From the NCBI GenBank assembly GCA_910585865.1, contig CAJUGO010000001.1, forward strand, positions 62,001-126,000: 64,000 bases of DNA. Direction: 5' to 3'. The first letter of the stretch is position 1; every line of letters begins with the position of its first letter. Shown here one piece after another: positions 26,063 through 35,969 of the stretch. This DNA comes from an uncultured Ruminococcus sp. (lineage in GTDB: Bacteria > Bacillota > Clostridia > Oscillospirales > Acutalibacteraceae). The notes under the pieces were generated by a model that saw nothing but the letters and a program-made list of their open reading frames with translations, made no database searches and was not told the DNA's origin. Position numbers and translations under genes: made by a program.

Positions 26063-27271
26063 ATGCAACTCAACAAAGTTACAGTTGATGACATCAATGT
26101 AAAAGGAAAAAAAGTTCTTGTGCGCTGTGATTTCAATGTACCTCTTAAGGACGGCGTTATTACAAACGACAACAGAATTACTGCTGCTCTTCCGACAATT
26201 AAAAAACTTATTGCTGACGGCGGAAAGGTTATACTCTGCTCACACCTCGGCAAGCCGAAGAACGGTCCTGAAGATAAATTCTCTCTTGCTCCCGTTGCTC
26301 TAAGACTCGCTGAGCTTCTCGGTCAGGACGTCGTATTTGCAAACGATGACGAGGTTGTAGGCGAAAACGCTAAAAAGGCTGTTTCAGAAATGAATGACGG
26401 CGATGTTGTTCTTCTTCAGAATACACGTTTTAGAAAGGAAGAAACCAAAAACCTTGAGCCATTCTCATCAGAGCTTGCTTCTCTGGCAGAAGTATTCGTA
26501 ATGGACGCGTTCGGCTCAGCTCACCGTGCTCACTGCTCAACAGCAGGAGTTACCGAACACATCAAGGATACAGCCGTTGGCTATCTTATGCAGAAGGAAA
26601 TCAACTACCTAGGCAATGCTGTTGAAACTCCTGTTCGTCCTTTTGTTGCAATTCTCGGCGGTGCAAAGGTTGCAGATAAACTCAATGTTATTTCAAACCT
26701 CCTTGAAAAGTGCGACACACTTATCATAGGCGGCGGTATGGCTTATACATTTTTAAAGGCTCAGGGCAAGGAAGTTGGACTTTCACTTGTTGACGATACA
26801 AAGATTGATTATTGCAAGGAAATGATAGAAAAGGCTGAAAAGCTTGGCAAAAAGCTCCTTCTCCCTATTGATACAACAATTGCCGCAGGATTCCCTAATC
26901 CAATTGATGCGCCGATTGAGGTTAAGGTTGTTGATGCCGGCAGCATTCCTGCTGACATGGAAGGTCTTGATATCGGCACAAAAACACAGGAACTCTTTGC
27001 AGATGCTGTTAAAAATGCTAAGACTGTTGTTTGGAACGGTCCTATGGGTGTATTTGAAAACCCAACACTTGCAAAAGGAACAATTGCTGTTGCAAAGGCT
27101 CTCGCAGAAACAGATGCTACAACAATTATCGGCGGCGGTGACAGCGCAGCTGCTGTTATCCAGCTTGGCTTTGCTGACAAGATGAGCCATATTTCAACAG
27201 GCGGCGGCGCTTCGCTTGAATACCTTGAGGGCAAAACTCTTCCCGGCATTGCAGTAATTGCTGACAAATAA
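26063..27271 (+). CDS. pgk: Phosphoglycerate kinase
   Basis: 402 residues, full length. Conserved features: VLVRCDFNVPLKDG, CSHLGKPKN, LQNTRFRKEE, FVMDAFGSAHRAH, VAILGGAKVADK, WNGPMGVFE and the nucleotide-binding IIGGGDSAAAV. It converts 1,3-bisphosphoglycerate and ADP to 3-phosphoglycerate and ATP in the cytoplasm. GGAAAGGAATG precedes the ATG. First gene of pgk-tpiA-gpmI; codon use is more GC-rich than that of neighbouring accessory genes, as expected for a highly expressed gene. Confidence 0.98.
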   Translation: MQLNKVTVDDINVKGKKVLVRCDFNVPLKDGVITNDNRITAALPTIKKLIADGGKVILCSHLGKPKNGPEDKFSLAPVALRLAELLGQDVVFANDDEVVGENAKKAVSEMNDGDVVLLQNTRFRKEETKNLEPFSSELASLAEVFVMDAFGSAHRAHCSTAGVTEHIKDTAVGYLMQKEINYLGNAVETPVRPFVAILGGAKVADKLNVISNLLEKCDTLIIGGGMAYTFLKAQGKEVGLSLVDDTKIDYCKEMIEKAEKLGKKLLLPIDTTIAAGFPNPIDAPIEVKVVDAGSIPADMEGLDIGTKTQELFADAVKNAKTVVWNGPMGVFENPTLAKGTIAVAKALAETDATTIIGGGDSAAAVIQLGFADKMSHISTGGGASLEYLEGKTLPGIAVIADK

Positions 27272-27290
27272 TTAAATTAAAATTTCTTTT

Positions 27291-27312
27291 ATGGGCGGGT
27301 AAACTCGCCCAT
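27291..27312 (+). other. Hairpin in the pgk-tpiA gap
   Basis: ATGGGCG at 27291-27297 pairs with CGCCCAT at 27306-27312, with GT/AC continuing the stem inside. No T-run follows, so it is more likely an RNA-processing or stability element within the operon than a terminator. Confidence 0.55.
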
Positions 27313-27337
27313 AATATATATGAAAGGTAGTATAGAA

Positions 27338-28105
27338 ATGGATAAAACAAAAAGAAAGGCAATTATTGCCGGCAACTGGAAAATGAATAAAACTCCAAAG
27401 GAAGCTAAGGAGCTTCTCAACGCAATCACTCCTCTTGTTAAGGATGCTGACTGTGAGGTTATCGCATGCGTACCTTATGTTGACTTAAGCGTTGCTCTTG
27501 AAGCCACTGAAGGCACAAATGTAAAAATCGGTGCTGAGAACTGCCACTGGGCTGAAAGCGGCGCATTTACAGGTGAAATTTCAACAGGTATGCTCAAGGA
27601 GATGGGCGTTGAATATGTTGTTCTCGGACACAGTGAAAGAAGACAGTATTTCGGCGAAACAGACGAAACTGTTAACAAGAGAACCAAGGCTGCTCTTGCA
27701 GCAGGTTTAAAGCCAATCGTGTGTGTAGGCGAACTTCTCTGGGAGCGTGAATGCGACATTACAGAAGAAGTTATTGCAAGACAGATTAAGCTTGACCTCT
27801 GGAGCGTTACAGAAGAAGAGCTCAAGAATGTTGTTATCGCTTATGAGCCTGTATGGGCTATCGGCACAGGCAAAACTGCTACTGCAGAGCAGGCTGAAGA
27901 AGTTTGTGCATTTATTCGTGCAACTGTTGCAAAGCTTTACAATCAGGAGGCTGCTGATGCTCTTACTATTCAGTACGGCGGTTCAATGAATGACGGCAAT
28001 GCAGATGAACTTCTCTCAAAAACAAATGTTGACGGCGGACTTATCGGCGGTGCTTCACTTGTTGCTGAGAAATTTGCCGCAATTGTTAAGGCTGCAAGCA
28101 AATAA
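27338..28105 (+). CDS. tpiA: Triosephosphate isomerase
   Basis: About 255 residues. N-terminal IIAGNWKMNKT (Asn and Lys of the active site), VVLGHSERRQYFGE (electrophile His), VIAYEPVWAIGTGKTAT (catalytic Glu and loop 6) and IQYGGSMNDGNA with GGLIGGASL at the phosphate site are all intact. It interconverts dihydroxyacetone phosphate and glyceraldehyde 3-phosphate. ATG 27338 lies ten bases after AAAGG; ATG 27320 is in frame but has no ribosome binding site. It follows pgk by 66 bases and is followed by gpmI. Confidence 0.98.
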   Translation: MDKTKRKAIIAGNWKMNKTPKEAKELLNAITPLVKDADCEVIACVPYVDLSVALEATEGTNVKIGAENCHWAESGAFTGEISTGMLKEMGVEYVVLGHSERRQYFGETDETVNKRTKAALAAGLKPIVCVGELLWERECDITEEVIARQIKLDLWSVTEEELKNVVIAYEPVWAIGTGKTATAEQAEEVCAFIRATVAKLYNQEAADALTIQYGGSMNDGNADELLSKTNVDGGLIGGASLVAEKFAAIVKAASK

Positions 28106-28151
28106 ACAATACATCTCTGCACAATAAAAATATTAGCAAAGGATATACATT

Positions 28152-29663
28152 ATGAAAAAACCATTAATCTTAATGATACTTGACGGTTTTGGTATTGCTC
28201 CCAAAAATGGAAATGCTATAAAGGCAGCAAATAAGCCGAACCTGGACAAGCTTTTTTCATCAAACCCAATCACACAGATTGGTGCTTCGGGAATGGATGT
28301 CGGACTGCCGGACGGACAGATGGGAAACTCTGAGGTAGGCCACACCAATATCGGTGCAGGCAGAATTGTTTACCAGGAACTTACAAGAATCACCAAGACA
28401 ATCAATGAGGATAAACTCAAAGACAACGAGGCTATTACAGGCGCAATTGACAAGGCTCTTAAAAACGGAACTGCACTCCACCTTATGGGACTTCTCTCAG
28501 ACGGCGGCGTTCACAGCCACAATACACATCTTTACGGCATTCTTGAACTTGCCAAGAAAAAAGGTCTTGACAAGGTTTATATTCACGCTTTCCTCGACGG
28601 CCGTGATGTTCCTCCGTCAAGTGCTGCTGACTTTGTTGCAGACTGCGCTGCAAAAGCAGAGGAAATCGGTGTAGGCAAAATTGCTACGGTAATGGGCAGA
28701 TACTACGCTATGGACCGTGATAACCGATGGGATCGTGTGGAAAAGGCATATGCCGCTATGGTATACGGCGAGGGTGTTGAAGCAGAATGTGCCGTTTGTG
28801 CAGTGAAAAATTCATATAAGGAAGATGTTACAGACGAATTTGTTGTTCCTGCTGTTATTAAAGGCGGAGCGGCAATCAAGCCAAATGACAGCGTAATTTT
28901 CTTTAACTTCCGCCCCGACAGAGCGCGTGAAATAACAAGAACTCTTGTTGACCCTGACTTTGACGGCTTTGAAAGAAAGAACGGCTTTTTCCCTGTAAAC
29001 TTTGTATGTATGACACAATATGATGCTACAATGCCAAATGTTGACGTCGCATTTAAGCCCCAGACTCTCAAAAATACTATTGGAGAATATATTTCATCAA
29101 AGGGTATGTCTCAGCTTAGAATCGCTGAAACCGAAAAGTATGCTCATGTTACATTTTTCTTTAACGGCGGTGTTGAAAAACAGTATGAGGGTGAAGACAG
29201 GATCCTTGTTAAATCTCCTGCTGTTGCAACATATGATTTACAGCCTGAAATGAGTGCATACGAAGTTACCGACAAGCTTGTTCCTGCAATTAAAAGCGGC
29301 AAGTATGATATGATAATTTTAAACTTTGCCAACTGCGATATGGTAGGTCATACGGGCATTTTTGATGCAGCCGTAAAAGCTGTTGAAGCTGTCGATGACT
29401 GCGTAGGAAAGGTAGTAGACGCTGTTCTTGAGATGGGCGGTACTGCCCTCATCACTGCTGACCACGGCAATGCTGACCGAATGGTTGATGATGACGGCGA
29501 ACCGTTTACTGCTCACACAACAAATCCGGTTCCTTTCTGCGTAATTGGTTATGACTGTGAGTTAAGAGACGGCGGCAGACTTGCGGACATTGCTCCGACA
29601 ATGCTTCAGATTATGGGAATCCCTCAGCCTGAAGAAATGGACGGCAAGAGTCTTATAAAATAA
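28152..29663 (+). CDS. gpmI: 2,3-bisphosphoglycerate-independent phosphoglycerate mutase
   Basis: 503 residues. The metal-binding and catalytic motifs of the alkaline phosphatase superfamily are present: MILDGFGIAP, GNSEVGHTNIGAGR (the phospho-Ser), HAFLDGRDVPP, VMGRYYAMDRDNRWDR, NFRPDRARE, NCDMVGHTG and ITADHGNADRM. It interconverts 3- and 2-phosphoglycerate with two Mn2+ ions. Last gene of the glycolytic run; the terminator lies 19 bases after the stop. Confidence 0.98.
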   Translation: MKKPLILMILDGFGIAPKNGNAIKAANKPNLDKLFSSNPITQIGASGMDVGLPDGQMGNSEVGHTNIGAGRIVYQELTRITKTINEDKLKDNEAITGAIDKALKNGTALHLMGLLSDGGVHSHNTHLYGILELAKKKGLDKVYIHAFLDGRDVPPSSAADFVADCAAKAEEIGVGKIATVMGRYYAMDRDNRWDRVEKAYAAMVYGEGVEAECAVCAVKNSYKEDVTDEFVVPAVIKGGAAIKPNDSVIFFNFRPDRAREITRTLVDPDFDGFERKNGFFPVNFVCMTQYDATMPNVDVAFKPQTLKNTIGEYISSKGMSQLRIAETEKYAHVTFFFNGGVEKQYEGEDRILVKSPAVATYDLQPEMSAYEVTDKLVPAIKSGKYDMIILNFANCDMVGHTGIFDAAVKAVEAVDDCVGKVVDAVLEMGGTALITADHGNADRMVDDDGEPFTAHTTNPVPFCVIGYDCELRDGGRLADIAPTMLQIMGIPQPEEMDGKSLIK

Positions 29664-29681
29664 AATATCTATATATCTTTT

Positions 29682-29711
29682 CCCCGAACAAATTATGTTC
29701 GGGGATTTTTT
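29682..29711 (+). terminator. Intrinsic terminator of the glycolytic operon
   Basis: CCCCGAACA at 29682-29690 pairs with TGTTCGGGG at 29696-29704, followed by ATTTTTTA. Confidence 0.92.
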
Positions 29712-29813
29712 ACTTTATAAGGAACCGATTAAAAACACAGACAAACACGGAAATCTGAAAAATATCATGCCATTTACCGGAAATAGAGATATCATTACAC
29801 TGTTTTTTTACTG

Positions 29814-29842
29814 TTGACATATGCAGCAAAACCCTGTATACT
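29814..29842 (+). promoter_or_regulatory. Sigma-A promoter of the TetR-ABC operon
   Basis: A consensus TTGACA at 29814-29819 and TATACT at 29837-29842, 17 bases apart. An imperfect dyad just downstream (AAAAC at 29843 with GTTTT at 29866-29870, and TGAT with ATCA inside) could be the operator for the TetR protein. Confidence 0.8.
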
Positions 29843-29898
29843 AAAACTGATGTTTTAAATCAACTGTTTTATATAAAATCAAAGAGGGTTCAGATAAT

Positions 29899-30465
29899 AT
29901 GCCGCCAAAAGCCAAATTTACAAGGGAAGAAATAATCACAGCCGCTCTCGAAATTATAAGAGAAAACGGTATTGACGCTGTTACCGCAAGATCTTTGGGG
30001 GCTAAATTAAACAGCTCTGCAAGACCGGTTTTTACAGTTTTTGAAAACATGGATGAAGTTTACTGCGAAACTCTTTCTGCTGTTAAGAAGCTGTACAATA
30101 AATATATTGAGCTCGGATTATCTGAACCTATCCCCTTTAAGGGTGTAGGTTTATCATATATAAAGTTTGCAATAGAAGAACCTAATTTCTTCAGATTACT
30201 GTTTATGCAGCCAAATCAAAATGTATCTGAGCTTTCCGCGATACTGCCCGCAATAGATGATAACAGCGACAAAATATTAAATTCAATTATAATCCCTTAC
30301 GGGCTTGACAAAGACAGTGCATATGAATTATATAAACACTTGTGGATTTTCACTCATGGAATCGCTGCATTGACAGCAACAAATGTATGCAGTTTTTCTG
30401 ATGATGAAATAAACGAACTGCTTACACAAGAGTTTATTGCAAGACTTAAACTGCTAAAGGAATAA
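29899..30465 (+). CDS. TetR/AcrR-family transcriptional regulator
   Basis: 188 residues. The N-terminal helix-turn-helix is clear: FTREEIITAALEIIRENGIDAVTARSLGAKLNSSARPVFTVFENMDE. The rest is the helical ligand-binding domain, with YELYKHLWIFTHGIAALTAT near the end as in WHG-type members. It probably represses this ABC operon, since it is the first gene, a dyad overlaps the transcription start, and the ATPase gene follows after ten bases. Ligand unknown. Confidence 0.9.
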   Translation: MPPKAKFTREEIITAALEIIRENGIDAVTARSLGAKLNSSARPVFTVFENMDEVYCETLSAVKKLYNKYIELGLSEPIPFKGVGLSYIKFAIEEPNFFRLLFMQPNQNVSELSAILPAIDDNSDKILNSIIIPYGLDKDSAYELYKHLWIFTHGIAALTATNVCSFSDDEINELLTQEFIARLKLLKE

Positions 30466-30475
30466 GGAGCATATT

Positions 30476-31168
30476 ATGGTTACATTAAAAAACATATCAA
30501 AATCCTATGGAAGCAAGTTAAACCGCATAAAAGTTCTGGATGAAATAAACCTAATTGTTAACAATGGTGATTTTGCTGTTATTCTCGGTCCGTCAGGCTC
30601 GGGAAAATCAACTCTTCTGAATGTGATGTCAGGCCTTGAACACTCTGACAGCGGCAGTATTGAATATGACGGACATGATATAGCTAAGTATAATGAATCA
30701 CAGCTTACAAGGTTTAGAAGAGAATATATAGGTTTTATTTTTCAGCAGTATTACCTTTTGCCAAATATGAATGTTGAAAAAAATATAAAAATGGGTGCTG
30801 ATCTTATAAATAATAAAGATTACCGTGAAATAATCAGGGCTGTTGGTTTGGATGACAAAAAGGACAAATATCCTGCTGAACTTAGCGGCGGAGAACAGCA
30901 GAGAGTATCAATAGCCAGAGCACTGGCAAAAAAACCTAAGGTACTTTATCTTGACGAACCGACAGGAGCGCTTGATGAAAAAACCGGCAGGCTGATACTT
31001 GATTACATAAGTAAACTGCAAGACAGGCAAAAGTTCACCGTAGTTATGGTAACTCACAATATAAATATTGCAGAAATGGCAAATACCGTTATAAAAATGA
31101 ACAGCGGCAAAATAGTAGATATATACAAAAACAAAGTGCAAAAAACTGCATATGAGATAGGCTGGTGA
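30476..31168 (+). CDS. ABC transporter ATP-binding protein, MacB/LolD type
   Basis: 230 residues. Walker A GPSGSGKSTLLN near residue 40, Q loop FIFQQYYLLPNMNVEKN, signature LSGGEQQRVSIARAL, Walker B VLYLDEPTGALDEKTG and the switch His in VMVTHN. The EPTGALD stretch is typical of the MacB/LolD/BceA class that partners FtsX-type permeases, which fits the gene that starts four bases later. It may export a drug, peptide or lipid, or sense one. Confidence 0.94.
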   Translation: MVTLKNISKSYGSKLNRIKVLDEINLIVNNGDFAVILGPSGSGKSTLLNVMSGLEHSDSGSIEYDGHDIAKYNESQLTRFRREYIGFIFQQYYLLPNMNVEKNIKMGADLINNKDYREIIRAVGLDDKKDKYPAELSGGEQQRVSIARALAKKPKVLYLDEPTGALDEKTGRLILDYISKLQDRQKFTVVMVTHNINIAEMANTVIKMNSGKIVDIYKNKVQKTAYEIGW

Positions 31169-31172
31169 TTTA

Positions 31173-32327
31173 GTGGTAGTCAGAATTAAGGATGCAGCAA
31201 AGCTTTTCGGAATAATCATAATATCCTGCTGTGCTGTATTTGTATGTACATTATTCTTGAATTTCAGCCTTGACCTCATGTTAATAAAAGATGAGATAAC
31301 CACTCCTGACGCAATGGCACTTTATGATGCACAGCTCATGACCGGCAAGGTAATTTGTACTGTAAGCGGAGGATGTCTGCTGATAACTTCAATCATAACA
31401 CTGTTTTTCTACATTAAACACTATATTGACGCACATCGAAAAAATCTTGGAATACTTAAAGCCTTGGGTTACTCAAATTTTAAAATTGCAAGCGAATTTT
31501 GGGTATTCGGTCTCAGTGTATTTATCGGCACCCTAATAGGCTTTTTGGCTTCATATGCTTTAATGCCGACATTTTATTCAGCTATGAATAAGGAAGGTAT
31601 TATGCCCGAAATTTTAATTAATTTTCATTTTGAATTAATGTTATTCACAGTGATTATTCCTTCTCTGGTTTTTTCTTTTCTTTCAGTATTGTACAGCTTT
31701 TTCAAATTAAGGCTTCCTGCTCTCCAGCTTATGACCGCCGTTAATAAAAATAACTACAAATCAAAAAAGCATTTGGAACACAGAAAGGAAAATCTGCCAT
31801 TTTTAAAAGATATCAAACGCACCACAGTAAAAAGCCGTAAATCTTTAGCCTTTTTTATTGCATTTTCTGCATTTTGTTATTCAGCAATGATACAAATGAC
31901 ATTTTGTATGAATGACCTTGCAAGTGATCTGTTTGCTGTAATTATATTAACAATTGGTCTTATTCTTTCATTTACTACGCTGATGCTTGCAGTGACAACA
32001 GTAATAAATTCAAACACCAAAACAATTGCTGTAATGCGTGTGTTCGGTTACACCTTTAAAGATTGCCGCATTGCAATATTAAACGGTTACAAACCACTTT
32101 CATATATAGGTTTTCTGGCAGGAACAATTTATCAGTATGCGCTTTTAAAAATAATGGTCGGCATAGTGTTCAAAGGTTTTAAAAATGTGCCTGATTATAA
32201 GTTTGATATCCCCGCTTTTTTCATTACTCTGATTTCGTTTATAATTGTTTATGAAACGGTTATGTATTGTTATTCAAAAAGAATCCGGAAAATTTCAATC
32301 AAAGAGATTATGCTTGATAATATATGA
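31173..32327 (+). CDS. FtsX-like ABC transporter permease
   Basis: 384 residues starting with GTG at 31173. Hydrophobic segments occur at about 10-32, 65-87, 110-130, 150-175, 230-250, 255-280, 305-325 and 345-365. YIDAHRKNLGILKALGYSNFKIASEF is the cytoplasmic coupling region of the FtsX/MacB permease domain, and TKTIAVMRVFGYTFKDCRIAILNGYKPL is a second one, so it has two such cores like the permeases of BceAB-type systems, though the large external domain is short. Pairs with the ATPase before it. A terminator follows. Confidence 0.85.
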   Translation: MVVRIKDAAKLFGIIIISCCAVFVCTLFLNFSLDLMLIKDEITTPDAMALYDAQLMTGKVICTVSGGCLLITSIITLFFYIKHYIDAHRKNLGILKALGYSNFKIASEFWVFGLSVFIGTLIGFLASYALMPTFYSAMNKEGIMPEILINFHFELMLFTVIIPSLVFSFLSVLYSFFKLRLPALQLMTAVNKNNYKSKKHLEHRKENLPFLKDIKRTTVKSRKSLAFFIAFSAFCYSAMIQMTFCMNDLASDLFAVIILTIGLILSFTTLMLAVTTVINSNTKTIAVMRVFGYTFKDCRIAILNGYKPLSYIGFLAGTIYQYALLKIMVGIVFKGFKNVPDYKFDIPAFFITLISFIIVYETVMYCYSKRIRKISIKEIMLDNI

Positions 32328-32333
32328 CATCAC

Positions 32334-32378
32334 CAGTGCAGAACAAAATCTTGTTCTGCACTGTTTTCTATTTTTTAT
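32334..32378 (+). terminator. Intrinsic terminator after the ABC/FtsX-like operon
   Basis: CAGTGCAGAACAA at 32334-32346 pairs perfectly with TTGTTCTGCACTG at 32351-32363, followed by TTTTCTATTTTTTAT. Confidence 0.93.
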
Positions 32379-32467
32379 ATTTTACAACAATTCAGTTGAT
32401 GATTACATAATTTTGGTGTAAAATAAGAAAAGAAAAATTTAATAACAGTATAAGATAGGAATTTAAA

Positions 32468-34207
32468 ATGTTTAAGTTAAGAAGGTTTTTAAAAGATTAC
32501 AAAAAGGAATGCATAATTGGACCACTGTGCAAGCTGTTTGAAGCTATTCTTGAACTGCTGGTACCAATTGTTATGGCAAATATTATTGATATCGGCGTAA
32601 AAAACAGTGATACAGGCTATATATTGAAAATGGGCGGAGTTTTGGTTTTGCTTGCAGCCGTAGGTCTTTTGAGCGCGCTTGTGTGTCAGTATCTGGCATC
32701 AAAAGCATCACAGGGTGTGGGAACAAAAATAAGACGGGAACTTTTTTCGCACATTAATTCTCTATCCCACGCTGAGCTTGACAGGCTGGGCACACCATCA
32801 CTGATAACACGAATAACCTATGACACCAATCAGGTTCAGCAAACTGTTGCGATGGGCATACGTCTGTTAACCCGCGCGCCCTTTATTGTCATCGGAGCTA
32901 TAATTATGGCTATGACAATAAATGCCGAAATGTCGGTTATATTCCTTATAGCTGCTATACTGATTGCTGTTACACTATATATTATAATGACAAAAAGCAT
33001 TCCGATTTTCTCAAAAATGCAAAAAAAACTAGACAAAATTGGTCTTATTTGCCGTGAAAATCTTTCAGGCAACCGAGTAATCAGAGCATTTTCCAAACAG
33101 AATACCGAAAAAGAGCGCATTGCAAAATCAACAGAAGAACTTACTAAAACGTCAATTAGAGTAAGCAGACTCTCAGCTCTTTTAAACCCTGTCACATATG
33201 CTGTAACCAATATTGCAATTATTGCTATTATATGGTTTGGAGCCGGCAACGTAAATGACGGCAGAGGTATGCTGTCAGGCGATATAATTGCGCTTGTAAA
33301 CTACATGACACAAATACTTCTTGCTATGATTGTTGTAGCAAATCTTGTTGTGCTTCTTACGAAGACAAGTGCAAGCGCGGCAAGAATTAATGAGGTTTTT
33401 GAAACTATGCCGAGCGTCATTGAAAAAAACCAAAATAATATTATTCTTCGTGAAAATAGCAGCATTCCAAAAATTGAATATAAAAACGTTTTCTTTTCCT
33501 ACGGAGAAGGTGACGACGAGCTTGAAGATATAAGTTTTAAAATTATGAACGGACAAACTGTAGGTATTATAGGAGGTACAGGTTGCGGCAAAAGCACGCT
33601 TATAAATTTAATTCCCCGTTTTTACGATGTGACATCGGGCGATATCTGTATCGACGGAAAAAACGTAAAAGAATATCCCTTTTTACAATTGCGGTCCCAA
33701 ATTGGTATTGTGCCGCAGCAATCAGTACTCTTTAAGGGCACAATTAAAGAAAATATGAAATGGAAAAACAAAAATATATCAGATAATGATATTATTAAAG
33801 CATTAAAGACTGCACAAGCCTATGAATTTGTTGAAAAACTGCCGCGGGGAATTGATAGTTTTGTAGAACAAGGCGGCAAAAATTTCAGCGGAGGACAAAG
33901 ACAGCGGCTTTGCATTGCAAGAGCTCTCACAGATAATCCTAAGCTTCTTATACTGGACGACAGTTTCTCAGCACTTGACTTTGCAACAGATGCCGCACTT
34001 CGCAAAGCTCTTAAAAAGAACACATCGGAAATGACAGTCATTATTGTAACTCAACGCTGTTCTACCATTAAAGATGCAGATTTAATCCTTGTGCTTGATA
34101 ACGGAAAGCTTGCAGATCAGGGTACACATGAATATCTATTTAATAACTGCGAAATCTATCGTGAGATTTGCCTTTCACAGCTTAACGAAAAGGAGGCAAA
34201 GCAATGA
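32468..34207 (+). CDS. Heterodimeric ABC exporter subunit with a degenerate ATP site
   Basis: 579 residues: an exporter-type six-helix membrane domain (1-320) fused to a nucleotide-binding domain. Walker A GGTGCGKST (about 367-375) and signature NFSGGQRQRLCIARAL are normal, but Walker B ends LLILDDSFSALD with Asp in place of the catalytic Glu, and the switch region reads VTQRCST with Gln in place of His. This is the pattern of the non-catalytic half of heterodimers such as TM287/288 or BmrCD. It overlaps the partner gene by ATGA. Substrate not inferable; multidrug, peptide or lipid are all seen in the family. Confidence 0.93.
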   Translation: MFKLRRFLKDYKKECIIGPLCKLFEAILELLVPIVMANIIDIGVKNSDTGYILKMGGVLVLLAAVGLLSALVCQYLASKASQGVGTKIRRELFSHINSLSHAELDRLGTPSLITRITYDTNQVQQTVAMGIRLLTRAPFIVIGAIIMAMTINAEMSVIFLIAAILIAVTLYIIMTKSIPIFSKMQKKLDKIGLICRENLSGNRVIRAFSKQNTEKERIAKSTEELTKTSIRVSRLSALLNPVTYAVTNIAIIAIIWFGAGNVNDGRGMLSGDIIALVNYMTQILLAMIVVANLVVLLTKTSASAARINEVFETMPSVIEKNQNNIILRENSSIPKIEYKNVFFSYGEGDDELEDISFKIMNGQTVGIIGGTGCGKSTLINLIPRFYDVTSGDICIDGKNVKEYPFLQLRSQIGIVPQQSVLFKGTIKENMKWKNKNISDNDIIKALKTAQAYEFVEKLPRGIDSFVEQGGKNFSGGQRQRLCIARALTDNPKLLILDDSFSALDFATDAALRKALKKNTSEMTVIIVTQRCSTIKDADLILVLDNGKLADQGTHEYLFNNCEIYREICLSQLNEKEAKQ

Positions 34208-35949
34208 AAAAATCCTCCTCTGTAATAAAAGTGCTCAAGAAGATTAAACCCTATACCGGATATCTGATTATCGCTTTGCTTAGTGCAGTTATAAGTGTCT
34301 CACTTACACTTTACATTCCGGTATTAACAGGACAGGCTATTGACAACATAATTGACAAAGGAAATGTAAACTTTGAAAACATCTTGGAGATTTTATTGTA
34401 TATAGCAATTGGAATTGCAGGCGTTACAGTTTTTCAATGGATAATGACCTACTTTACAAATGTTTTAAGCTATAAAACAGTCCGAGATCTGCGCAGAGAA
34501 GTTTTTAATAAATTTAACAGCGTCCCTCTTTCCTATATTGATACCAATCCCCATGGTGACTTAATAGGCCGTATAATAAATGATGTTGATGCTGTCGGCG
34601 ATGGACTTACACAAATGTTTTTACAGTTGTTTTCCGGTATAGTAACAATTGTCGGCACCCTTGTTTTTATGCTGATGATTGACTGGAGGATTGCACTTAC
34701 GGTGGTTGTACTCACTCCGCTGTCACTTTTTGTCGCCGGCTTTATAGGCAAGCTGTCGCACAAAAGATTTGCAAGGCAACAGTATTTGCAGGGTGATATC
34801 TCCTCATATGTTGAAGAATATATAGGCAACCAACAAATTGTCAAAGCATTTTCATATGAGCAAAGAGCATTTGACGAATTTGAAAAATATAACACTGAGC
34901 TTTATGATGTTGGCTTTAAGGCTCAGTTTGCGGGTGCACTGGCAAATCCAAGCACTCGTTTTGTAAATGCAATGGTATATGCCGCAGTAGGAATTTTTGG
35001 TGCATTGACTGCCATTTCCGGAACTCTGTCAATCGGACAGCTTTCCTGCTTTTTAACCTATGCGAATCAGTACACAAAACCATTTAATGAAGTTACCGGA
35101 GTTTTAACACAATTACAGACAGGTATTGCCGCTGCAGGCAGAGTTTTTGAAATTCTTGAAGCAAAAAACGAGGAGCCTGACAAACCCTCTGATCATATTA
35201 TAAATGAATGCAAAGGCAATGTAAAAATTGAAAATGTAAGTTTTTCATACCAAAAGGATAAACCCCTTATCCGCAACTTTTCGCTCGATGTAAAAAGCGG
35301 AAGCCATATAGCAATTGTGGGGCCGACCGGATGCGGCAAAACAACATTTATCAACCTTTTAATGCGATTTTACGAAACCGACAGCGGTAAAATCAGTATA
35401 GACGGCATTAATATTAAAGATTTGTCCCGTGATAATCTGAGAAAATGTTACGGAATGGTATTGCAGGACAGCTGGCTGTTTAGTGGCACAATAATGGAAA
35501 ATCTTCGCTTTGGTAATGAGAATGCCACGGACGACGATGTTATTGCCGCAGCAAAGTCGGCATACGCTCACTCTTTTATACGGCGTATGCCCCAAGGCTA
35601 CAACACTGTTATAAGCGAAGGCGGAGGTAATCTCAGCCAGGGACAAAAACAGCTTTTATGTATAGCCAGAGCAATGCTTTTAAACCCGGCAATCCTCATT
35701 CTTGACGAGGCTACCTCATCCATTGACACACTTACAGAAATCAGGGTTCAAAAAGCATTTGCAAAAATTATGGCAGGCAGAACAAGTTTTGTTGTTGCCC
35801 ACAGACTTTCCACAATTAAGGAAAGTGACGTCATCCTTGTTATGAAAGACGGCAACATTATCGAGCAGGGAAACCACGAACAACTTATTGCAAAAGGCGG
35901 TTTTTACAACACGTTGTATAACAGCCAATTTGCTAAAAACGATAATTAA
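34204..35949 (+). CDS. Heterodimeric ABC exporter subunit with canonical Walker B
   Basis: 581 residues with the same exporter architecture. Walker A VGPTGCGKTTF (near 374), Walker B ILILDEATSSID with the catalytic Glu, and switch His in VVAHRLSTI are intact, while the signature reads NLSQGQKQLLCIARAM, with Gln for the second-position Gly. Paired with the preceding subunit this gives one competent ATP site (its own Walker motifs with the partner's FSGGQ) and one degenerate site. Translationally coupled by the four-base overlap. Confidence 0.95.
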   Translation: MKKSSSVIKVLKKIKPYTGYLIIALLSAVISVSLTLYIPVLTGQAIDNIIDKGNVNFENILEILLYIAIGIAGVTVFQWIMTYFTNVLSYKTVRDLRREVFNKFNSVPLSYIDTNPHGDLIGRIINDVDAVGDGLTQMFLQLFSGIVTIVGTLVFMLMIDWRIALTVVVLTPLSLFVAGFIGKLSHKRFARQQYLQGDISSYVEEYIGNQQIVKAFSYEQRAFDEFEKYNTELYDVGFKAQFAGALANPSTRFVNAMVYAAVGIFGALTAISGTLSIGQLSCFLTYANQYTKPFNEVTGVLTQLQTGIAAAGRVFEILEAKNEEPDKPSDHIINECKGNVKIENVSFSYQKDKPLIRNFSLDVKSGSHIAIVGPTGCGKTTFINLLMRFYETDSGKISIDGINIKDLSRDNLRKCYGMVLQDSWLFSGTIMENLRFGNENATDDDVIAAAKSAYAHSFIRRMPQGYNTVISEGGGNLSQGQKQLLCIARAMLLNPAILILDEATSSIDTLTEIRVQKAFAKIMAGRTSFVVAHRLSTIKESDVILVMKDGNIIEQGNHEQLIAKGGFYNTLYNSQFAKNDN

Positions 35950-35969
35950 CTAAATACTGCATAGAATAA

